A stretch of DNA of 11,523 nt from positions 1-11,523 of the forward strand of contig CALKHP010000008.1 of the NCBI GenBank assembly GCA_937988775.1, read 5' to 3'. The notes under the pieces were generated by a model. The model was given only the letters and a program-made list of their open reading frames with translations. It did no database searches and had not been told where the DNA came from. The DNA comes from an uncultured Alphaproteobacteria bacterium. GTDB taxonomy: Bacteria; Pseudomonadota; Alphaproteobacteria; Rhizobiales; Beijerinckiaceae. The translations under genes were made by a program, and so were the position numbers. This document shows, one piece after another, positions 6,308 to 11,523 of this stretch; position 1 is the stretch's first letter, and each line of letters starts with the position of its first letter.

Positions 6308-6583
6308 TCAGGCGGAGCGCAGCGGCTCCTCGCACGGCTGCGGCGCCAGCGCCGCAGCGGCGCGATAGGCCTCCACCGCCACATCAGGCGCCGCCCGGCG
6401 GCGCGTGCGCTGGCTCGGCAGGTCATGGCCGAGCGCGATCAGTTGCGCGAGGAAGCGCGGATCGGCGCCGGGCGGCCGGCGCGGATGCGGCTTGCGGGCC
6501 GGCCCGTCCGCAACCGCGACCAGCGCCGTGCCCAGCACCGCGCCCTTGGCCGCGCCTTGTGCCGGATTGTCCCGTTCTGACAT
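6308..6583 (-). CDS. Small protein of unknown function
   Basis: This 91-residue reading frame is not one I can assign a function to. It has a short hydrophobic patch (AVLGTALVAVA, 15-25), a basic proline-rich stretch (ARKPHPRRPPG, 29-39) and a C-terminal block LAQLIALGHDLPSQRTRRRA (45-64) followed by VAVEAYRAAAAL. That block recalls a small conserved hypothetical family of Hyphomicrobiales with a QLIA...P-Q-T-R pattern, from memory and unchecked. An AGGAG ribosome site lies 11 bases before the ATG, slightly far. It is convergent with rpmF and divergent from the EAL gene. It may be real, but a spurious frame in GC-rich DNA cannot be ruled out. Confidence 0.6.
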   Translation of the reverse strand: MSERDNPAQGAAKGAVLGTALVAVADGPARKPHPRRPPGADPRFLAQLIALGHDLPSQRTRRRAAPDVAVEAYRAAAALAPQPCEEPLRSA

Positions 6584-6650
6584 GATGCGCCCGTCTCCTG
6601 CGGCACCGAAGCGCGCCTTGCCGGCCCTGCAGCAAGCCCTGTGCCACAGC

Positions 6651-6669
6651 GTAACGTTGGGTTAACCAT
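6651..6669 (+). promoter_or_regulatory. CtrA-like binding site
   Basis: The sequence reads GTAA-N7-TTAACCAT. The CtrA consensus in Caulobacter and related alphaproteobacteria is TTAA-N7-TTAAC, and TTAACCAT is the favoured 8-mer. Here 11 of 12 specified positions match. It lies 76 bases before the EAL gene and 67 before the small minus-strand gene, in the most AT-rich stretch of this gap. TATATT (6677-6682) eight bases later could be a -10, although the spacing is shorter than in classical CtrA-activated promoters. Confidence 0.5.
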
Positions 6670-6745
6670 CCTTCCATATATTTTGGCGGTTATCCCTCGA
6701 ATGCTGTGACCGGGGCACTCCTGTCGCGGCCAGCGGGCTCGAAAC

Positions 6746-8443
6746 ATGGATATGAGACCCGCACCCGATCCGGTCCCGCCGCTCGACCCGGCGACGGTGC
6801 TCTCATCGATCGGCGAAGCCGTCTATGACTGGGCCGTGCCAAGCGACGATCTGACCTGGACATCCGGTGTCACGCGCCTGCTGCACCGCGTCGATCCATG
6901 CGCCCTGGCCAGCGGCGCCTGCTATGATCGCGGCATTTCTCCGCGTTCCGGCGCGGGGCGGGCCGCCCATATTCTCGGTTCGCGCCAGATCGATGACGGC
7001 ATGGGCGTCGCCTATGCCCTGCGCTACGCGCTGCGCACCGCCGACGATACGCTGCTCTGGCTCGAGGATACCGGGCGCTGGTTCGCCGGCGCCGATGGCC
7101 GGCCGGCCGCGGCCCATGGCGTGGTGCGGCGCATCAACGCGCCGTCGGAGCGCGAAGCGACGCAACGCGACCTCGATCCGCTCACCGGCCAGTTGACCCT
7201 GCACGCCTTCGTCACGCGCGCCGACCGGCTGATTACTGGCGCCGGCGCCGGCCGATATAGCCACAGCGTCGCGGCGGCAATCGCCCTGCATGATCTCGCC
7301 CGCATCAACCGCGAGCACGGTTTCGAGACCGGCACCTTCGTCATCGGCGCCATGGCGCGGCGGCTGGCGGCCGCCCTCAGGCGTGCCGACGCTGTTGCCC
7401 GCATCGGCGGCGACCGCTTCATGATGCTGCTGTCGCCCTGCGACCCGGCGGCGCTCGCAACGCTTGCCGCCCGCTTCACGCGCGCCGTCTCGGCCACGCC
7501 GGTCGCCACGCCGGATGGCCCGGTCGAGATCGCGGTGCGCGTCGTCGTGCAGCCGATCGACGCCAGCCTGCGCGATGGCGGCCATCTCGTGCGCCGCCTC
7601 GACGAGTTGCTCGACAGCCGCGCTCCGGACCGGCGGGCGTCGCCTTCTTCGAGACCCCCGGCGGAGCCCTCCGGCGGCGCCAGCCCGATCGGCGACGACG
7701 ACATCCTGGCGGCGCTGAACGACGATCGCCTCGTGCTGGTTTACCAGCCCATCGCCGAGGCGGCCGGCGAAACCGTGGCGCTTCACGAGGGGCTCGCCCG
7801 CATCCGGCTCGGCAATGGCCGGCTCCTTGGTGCCGCCGCCGTCGTGCCGACGGCCGAACGACTCGGCCTGCTGCCGCTGCTCGACCAGCGCGTGCTCGAA
7901 CTCGGGCTTGCCGCCCTGCACAGCCGTGCCGGCGCGCGGCTGGCGCTGAACGTCTCGGCGCCCTCGCTCGTCGATCCCGCCTGGCTCGGCCGCATCGAGG
8001 CGGCGGCCGGCGCGCAGCCGGGCCTTGTCGACCGCCTGACCATCGAGATCACCGAAACGGCGGCGATCGTCGATCTCGCGGTCGCGGCCCGCACGGTGGC
8101 GCATCTCAAGGCGCTCGGCATCACCGTCGCCATCGACGATTTCGGCGCCGGGCACACCTCGTTCCGCATCCTGCGCGATCTCAGCGCCGATGTCGTCAAG
8201 ATCGACGGCGCCTTCGTGCAGAACCTCGCCCGCTCGCCCGACGATCGCTTCTTCGTCCGCACGCTGATCGACCTCGCGCGCCATCGCGCCATGAAGGTCG
8301 TGGCCGAATGGGTTCGCGACGGCGAGACCGCGCGCATGCTGCGCGGCTGGGGCGTCGATTACCTGCAGGGCGAATATATCGGCATGCCGGCAACCGACCT
8401 GCCGGACGACGCCGAACGCCCGCGCCGCCTCAACTCTTGCTGA
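6746..8443 (+). CDS. PAS / degenerate GGDEF / EAL protein, predicted c-di-GMP phosphodiesterase
   Basis: The 565-residue soluble protein has a PAS-like N terminus (about 18-130), a GGDEF-like domain (about 143-292), a Pro/Ser linker (294-316) and a C-terminal EAL domain (about 318-550). The GGDEF signature is GGDRF (221-225) and the usual metal-binding aspartates near 180 are missing, so it is probably not a cyclase. The EAL domain keeps the residues needed for hydrolysis: Glu348 (EGL), Asn402, Glu434, Asp464/Asp465 (DDFGAG), Lys485 (KID), Glu521 and Gln541. It should therefore hydrolyse c-di-GMP to pGpG, perhaps tuned by ligand at PAS or GTP at GGDEF. The ribosome site at 6746 is weak; ATG 6752 is an alternative. 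The last 14 bases overlap phaR tail to tail. Confidence 0.9.
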   Translation: MDMRPAPDPVPPLDPATVLSSIGEAVYDWAVPSDDLTWTSGVTRLLHRVDPCALASGACYDRGISPRSGAGRAAHILGSRQIDDGMGVAYALRYALRTADDTLLWLEDTGRWFAGADGRPAAAHGVVRRINAPSEREATQRDLDPLTGQLTLHAFVTRADRLITGAGAGRYSHSVAAAIALHDLARINREHGFETGTFVIGAMARRLAAALRRADAVARIGGDRFMMLLSPCDPAALATLAARFTRAVSATPVATPDGPVEIAVRVVVQPIDASLRDGGHLVRRLDELLDSRAPDRRASPSSRPPAEPSGGASPIGDDDILAALNDDRLVLVYQPIAEAAGETVALHEGLARIRLGNGRLLGAAAVVPTAERLGLLPLLDQRVLELGLAALHSRAGARLALNVSAPSLVDPAWLGRIEAAAGAQPGLVDRLTIEITETAAIVDLAVAARTVAHLKALGITVAIDDFGAGHTSFRILRDLSADVVKIDGAFVQNLARSPDDRFFVRTLIDLARHRAMKVVAEWVRDGETARMLRGWGVDYLQGEYIGMPATDLPDDAERPRRLNSC

Positions 8444-9011
8444 TGCGATCGAGCCGCGAGCGCAACTGGTCGAGTTCCTTCTTCAACGCATCGACATCGT
8501 CCTTGGCCGCAGCGGCGGGCTGGGCCGCGCCCGTGGGCTGGGCGGCGCCCGCCTGCGGATATTTGAACGGCGTGAACACGCCGAGCGCCTTCTGGAACAT
8601 CGTCATGTTGGTGCGCACCTGCTCGCCCATCGCTTCCAGCGCGGCGGGGCCGAAGGTCTTCGCCATCATCTCGCGCATCTTCTGCTGGTCGCCCGTGAAG
8701 CGCTCCAGCGAGAATTCGAGATAGCTCGGCACCAGGCTTTGCATGCTGTCGCCGTAATAGCGGATCAATTGTCGCAGGAACGTGATCGGCAGCAGGCTCT
8801 GGCCCTCCTTGCCTTCCTGCTCGAAAATGATCTGCGTCAGCACCGAGCGGGTGATGTCCTCGCCGCTCTTGGCGTCGGTCACCAGGAAATCCTCGCCCTG
8901 CTTCACCATCACGGCGAGGTCCTCGAGCGTCACATAGGTACTGGTGCCGGTGTGGTAGAGACGCCGGTTGGCGTATTTCTTGATAACTGTCGGTTCTTTC
9001 TTTTCGGCCAT
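8430..9011 (-). CDS. phaR: Polyhydroxyalkanoate synthesis repressor PhaR
   Basis: PhaR binds DNA and PHB, repressing phasin and PHB genes until granules form and titrate it away. The 193-residue protein has the conserved N-terminal DNA-binding domain (about 8-70, with VIKKYANRRLYHT at 9-21), the PHB-accumulation regulatory domain (about 72-115, FLRQLIRYYG at 78-87), an Ala/Pro/Gln linker with a small internal repeat (GAAQPTGAAQPA, 155-166) and a C-terminal coiled coil (171-191). ATG 9011 has AGGGGG four bases upstream. It is divergent from phaA across 241 bases, the usual place for shared control, and its 3' end overlaps the EAL gene by 14 bases. Confidence 0.95.
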   Translation of the reverse strand: MAEKKEPTVIKKYANRRLYHTGTSTYVTLEDLAVMVKQGEDFLVTDAKSGEDITRSVLTQIIFEQEGKEGQSLLPITFLRQLIRYYGDSMQSLVPSYLEFSLERFTGDQQKMREMMAKTFGPAALEAMGEQVRTNMTMFQKALGVFTPFKYPQAGAAQPTGAAQPAAAAKDDVDALKKELDQLRSRLDRISKS

Positions 9012-9076
9012 TTAACCCCCTGCCGGCTCGCGCCGGTTATCGCCCCCCGCAACGCATGGCCGGCACGATATGGCTT

Positions 9077-9087
9077 TTGCGCCGCAA
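9077..9087. promoter_or_regulatory. Candidate PhaR operator
   Basis: TTGC-GCC-GCAA is a perfect palindrome around three bases. From memory, alphaproteobacterial PhaR proteins (Rhodobacter, Paracoccus) bind TGC-rich sites of the form CTGC-N3-GCAG, so the TGC-N3-GCA core fits. It lies 66 bases upstream of phaR, suiting autoregulation. A second TGC-rich palindrome, GCATGC (9131-9136), overlaps the -35 region proposed for phaA. Confidence 0.4.
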
Positions 9088-9135
9088 CTGGAATGAGAAT
9101 TTTAGCGACCCCGGCGGCGTCAGCCGATTTGCATG

Positions 9136-9164
9136 CTTGACGGGCGCGCGCCCGGCCTGATGAA
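9136..9164 (+). promoter_or_regulatory. Possible promoter of the phaA operon
   Basis: CTTGAC (9136-9141) is an exact alphaproteobacterial -35. Seventeen bases later lies GATGAA (9159-9164), a poor -10. The spacer contains most of the perfect 14-bp palindrome CGGGCGCGCGCCCG (9141-9154). Transcription from here would give a leader of about 80 bases containing the 11-bp tandem repeat. The -35 is convincing, the -10 is not. Confidence 0.35.
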
Positions 9165-9172
9165 GTGGCCTC

Positions 9173-9194
9173 CAAGTCATCGTCAAGTCATCGT
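9173..9194. repeat. Tandem 11-bp direct repeat upstream of phaA
   Basis: CAAGTCATCGT occurs twice head to tail (9173-9183 and 9184-9194) with no mismatch, ending 58 bases before the phaA start. An 11-bp period is close to one helical turn, so a regulator could bind both copies on the same face. Simple slippage duplication would look the same. Confidence 0.8.
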
Positions 9195-9252
9195 TCGGCT
9201 CGGCACGCGTCACGGGGCAATGGCGCGGGCGGGCCTCAACCGGAGAACGAAT

Positions 9253-10431
9253 ATGAGCAATACCGATATCGTCGTCGTCGGCGCGGCACGCACCGCCGTC
9301 GGCTCCTTCAACGGCGCTTTCGCCAGCACGCCCGCCCAGGAACTCGGCGCCGTGGCGATCAAGGCGGCGTTGGCGCGCGCCAAGGTCGAGGCCGGCGATG
9401 TCGACGAGGTCATCCTCGGCCAGGTGCTCGCGGCCGGCCACGGCCAGAACCCGGCGCGCCAGGCGGCGATGAAGGCCGGCCTGCCCCAGGAGACCACCGC
9501 CTGGGGCGTGAACCAACTCTGCGGCTCGGGCCTGCGCGCCGTGGCGCTCGGCCTGCAGCAGATCGCCAATGGCGATGCCGCCATCATCGTGGCCGGCGGC
9601 CAGGAATCGATGTCGCAGGCCCAGCACGCCGCGCATCTGCGCTCCGGCACCAAGATGGGCGACCTGAAATTCGTCGACACCATGCTGAAGGACGGCCTGA
9701 TCGACGCTTTCCACGGCTACCATATGGGCATCACCGCCGAGAACATCGCCACGAAATGGCAGCTCAGCCGCGACGAGCAGGATGCTTTCGCCGCCGCCTC
9801 GCAGAACAAGGCCGAGGCGGCCCAGAAGGCCGGCCGCTTCAAGGACGAGATCACGCCCGTCACGCTGTCCTCGCGCAAGGGCGACATCATCGTCGACCAG
9901 GACGAGTATATCCGCGCCGGCACCACGGTCGAGGCTCTCGCCAAGCTCAAGCCCGCCTTCAGCAAGGACGGCACCGTGACCGCCGGCAACGCCTCGGGCA
10001 TCAATGACGGCGCCGCGGCGCTCGTGCTGATGACGGCGGCGGAAGCCGCCAAGCGCGGCCTGACGCCGCTCGCCCGTATCGTCTCGTGGGCGACCGCCGG
10101 CGTCGACCCGGCCATCATGGGCACCGGGCCGATCCCGGCCTCGCGAAAAGCCCTCGAAAAGGCCGGCTGGAAGGTCAAGGACCTCGATCTGGTCGAGGCG
10201 AACGAGGCTTTCGCGGCGCAGGCGCTCGCCGTCAACAAGGACATGGGCTGGGATCCGGCGATCGTAAATGTCAATGGCGGCGCCATCGCCATCGGCCACC
10301 CGATCGGCGCGTCGGGCGCCCGCGTCTTCGTGACGCTGCTGCATGAGATGCAGCGCCGCAACCTCAAGAAGGGGCTCGCCACCTTGTGCATCGGCGGCGG
10401 CATGGGCGTCGCCATGACCGTGGAGCGCTAG
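9253..10431 (+). CDS. phaA: Acetyl-CoA acetyltransferase (beta-ketothiolase)
   Basis: PhaA joins two acetyl-CoA into acetoacetyl-CoA, the first step of PHB synthesis. The 392-residue thiolase has the acylated cysteine Cys90 in NQLCGSG (87-93), His349 in GHPIGASG and the base Cys379 in CIGGGMG. These are each one off from Cys89, His348 and Cys378 of the Zoogloea biosynthetic thiolase. Together with the position next to phaR and phaB, this supports the biosynthetic rather than the fatty-acid thiolase type. ATG 9253 is chosen because GGAG lies seven bases upstream and the family begins there; an upstream in-frame ATG at 9133 is not supported. It leads an operon with the DUF1737 gene (10 bases on) and phaB. 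Confidence 0.96.
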   Translation: MSNTDIVVVGAARTAVGSFNGAFASTPAQELGAVAIKAALARAKVEAGDVDEVILGQVLAAGHGQNPARQAAMKAGLPQETTAWGVNQLCGSGLRAVALGLQQIANGDAAIIVAGGQESMSQAQHAAHLRSGTKMGDLKFVDTMLKDGLIDAFHGYHMGITAENIATKWQLSRDEQDAFAAASQNKAEAAQKAGRFKDEITPVTLSSRKGDIIVDQDEYIRAGTTVEALAKLKPAFSKDGTVTAGNASGINDGAAALVLMTAAEAAKRGLTPLARIVSWATAGVDPAIMGTGPIPASRKALEKAGWKVKDLDLVEANEAFAAQALAVNKDMGWDPAIVNVNGGAIAIGHPIGASGARVFVTLLHEMQRRNLKKGLATLCIGGGMGVAMTVER

Positions 10432-10441
10432 GAAGCCGGCC

Positions 10442-10657
10442 ATGGCGCGCCCCACGACCCTCTACCGCTACCTGACCGGGCCGGACGACGCCGCGTTCTG
10501 CCATCGGGTGAGCGAGGCGCTCTCCCGGGGCTGGGCGCTCTATGGCAACCCCACACTGACCTTCGACGACAAGCTTGGCCGCGTCATCTGCGGCCAGGCC
10601 ATCGTCAAGGATGTCGAGGTCGACTACCGGCCCGATCTCGACCTCAACATGCAGTAG
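10442..10657 (+). CDS. DUF1737 domain protein of unknown function
   Basis: This 71-residue protein matches my recollection of DUF1737: YRYLTGPDDAAFCHRVSEAL (8-27), then GWALYGNPTLTF (30-41) and ICGQAIVK (49-56). The fold is likely small alpha/beta with no membrane segment, and no enzyme residues are evident. Its ribosome site AGGAAG overlaps the phaA stop codon and the gap to phaA is only 10 bases, so it should be translated with phaA. phaB follows after 68 bases. DUF1737 has no known function that I can name. Placement between phaA and phaB suggests a link to PHB precursor synthesis, but this rests on position alone. Confidence 0.82.
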   Translation: MARPTTLYRYLTGPDDAAFCHRVSEALSRGWALYGNPTLTFDDKLGRVICGQAIVKDVEVDYRPDLDLNMQ

Positions 10658-10725
10658 CCGGTCCCAAAGCCCGGAAGAGGCGGTCGCCGGTGGTCGGGGA
10701 ACTCATTCACCAGGGGGATCGATTC

Positions 10726-11451
10726 ATGTCACGCACCGCACTCGTCACGGGAGGCACACGCGGTATCGGCGCCGCAATTTCGAAGGCGCTCAAGGCCACC
10801 GGCTATAAGGTCGCGGCAAATTACGCCGGCAATGACGAGGCCGCCGCCAAATTCAAGGCCGAAACCGGCATCGCCGTCTATAAATGGGACGTCAGTTCCT
10901 ATGAGGCCTGCGCCGCCGGCATCGCCCAGGTGGAGAAGGATCAGGGCCCGGTCGAGGTGCTGGTCAACAATGCCGGCATCACGCGCGACGCCATGTTCCA
11001 CCGCATGACGGTCGAGCAATGGGGCGCGGTGGTCAACACCAACCTCAATTCGCTGTTCAACATGACGCGCCCGGTCTGGGAAGGCATGCGCGAGCGCGGC
11101 TTCGGGCGCGTCATCAACATCTCCTCGATCAACGGCCAGAAAGGCCAGATGGGTCAGGCGAACTATTCGGCCGCCAAGGCCGGCGACCTCGGTTTCACCA
11201 AGGCGCTCGCCCAGGAGGGTGCCGCCAAAGGCATTACCGTCAACGCGATCTGCCCGGGCTATATCGCCACCGAAATGGTCATGGCGGTGCCGAAGGATGT
11301 GCTCGACAAGAACATCATTCCGCACATCCCGGTGCGCCGCCTCGGCCAGCCCGAAGAAATCGCCCGCTGCGTGGTGTTCCTGGCCTCGGACGAGGCCGGT
11401 TTCGTCACCGGCTCGACGCTGACAGCCAATGGCGGCCAGCACCTCGTGTGA
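10726..11451 (+). CDS. phaB: Acetoacetyl-CoA reductase (NADPH)
   Basis: PhaB reduces acetoacetyl-CoA to (R)-3-hydroxybutyryl-CoA, the substrate of PHA synthase. The 241-residue short-chain dehydrogenase has TGGTRGIG (8-15), NNAGITRD (81-88), catalytic Ser134 in NISSINGQKGQ, Tyr147 and Lys151, and the C terminus NGGQHLV typical of PhaB. Asp88, Gln141 and Gln144 correspond to substrate-binding Asp94, Gln147 and Gln150 of the Cupriavidus enzyme. Lys99 and Phe148 there appear here as Arg93 and Met142, which are mild changes. ATG 10726 with AGGGGG upstream is preferred to an in-frame GTG at 10690. FabG is the main alternative, rejected on the NGQKGQ block and operon context. Confidence 0.95.
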   Translation: MSRTALVTGGTRGIGAAISKALKATGYKVAANYAGNDEAAAKFKAETGIAVYKWDVSSYEACAAGIAQVEKDQGPVEVLVNNAGITRDAMFHRMTVEQWGAVVNTNLNSLFNMTRPVWEGMRERGFGRVINISSINGQKGQMGQANYSAAKAGDLGFTKALAQEGAAKGITVNAICPGYIATEMVMAVPKDVLDKNIIPHIPVRRLGQPEEIARCVVFLASDEAGFVTGSTLTANGGQHLV

Positions 11452-11469
11452 GCGCGGGTGATTGACGCT

Positions 11470-11523
<54 letters not shown>

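Noticed and set aside
6803..8284. 493-residue open frame on the minus strand across the EAL gene
   Set aside because: It shows no recognisable motif, while the plus-strand frame has complete EAL catalytic residues.
9037..10455. 472-residue open frame antisense to phaA
   Set aside because: It is a shadow frame; phaA on the plus strand has all thiolase motifs.
10690..10725. GTG start giving 12 extra residues on PhaB
   Set aside because: The extension is not part of the family and includes the ribosome site of the ATG at 10726.

Overview
The window is about 11.5 kb of GC-rich DNA that looks like a chromosomal core region of an alphaproteobacterium, most likely a member of the Hyphomicrobiales (Rhizobiales). 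The reasons are the PhaR/PhaA/DUF1737/PhaB set, a zinc-free short L32 protein, an alphaproteobacterial-length IspG, promoter-like sequences of the CTTGAC-N17-CTATAT kind, and a near-consensus CtrA box. The genus cannot be fixed from this sequence alone. The window ends in 32 consecutive C bases right after a GC hairpin, so it is probably a contig end with a sequencing artefact.

Layout, left to right. Positions 1-204 hold no gene but carry dispersed palindromic repeats. A minus-strand pair follows: a patatin-like phospholipase (205-1257) and bdhA, 3-hydroxybutyrate dehydrogenase (1262-2047), four bases apart and read as one operon. Divergent from it, zur (2186-2695) and ispG (2729-3985) lie on the plus strand. 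A convergent gap (3986-4199) holds two more palindromes of the family seen at the left end. Then come ispA (4200-5117, minus) and, divergent from it, mtgA (5210-5902) and rpmF (6058-6243, with a strong intrinsic terminator). A 91-residue protein of unknown function (6308-6583, minus) and a PAS/degenerate-GGDEF/EAL protein (6746-8443, plus) diverge from a region with a CtrA-like box. The EAL gene runs tail to tail into phaR (8430-9011, minus) with a 14-base overlap. phaA (9253-10431), a DUF1737 protein (10442-10657) and phaB (10726-11451) form the last operon.

Together, the two ends of the window handle polyhydroxybutyrate (PHB) carbon. PhaA and PhaB make 3-hydroxybutyryl-CoA from acetyl-CoA, PhaR represses granule and PHB genes, and BdhA oxidises released 3-hydroxybutyrate to acetoacetate. 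The PHA synthase (phaC), depolymerase and phasins are not in the window. The middle is housekeeping: isoprenoid synthesis (IspG, then IspA making farnesyl diphosphate), peptidoglycan polymerisation (MtgA), translation (L32) and zinc homeostasis (Zur).

I see no defence system, mobile element, CRISPR array or RNA gene, and no clearly new multi-gene system. The points most worth a second look are regulatory or structural: a palindrome family with a compensatory base-pair change, the CtrA-like box before the c-di-GMP gene, a candidate PhaR operator and an 11-bp tandem repeat in the phaR/phaA gap, the rpmF leader hairpin, and the unexplained DUF1737 gene inside the PHB operon.
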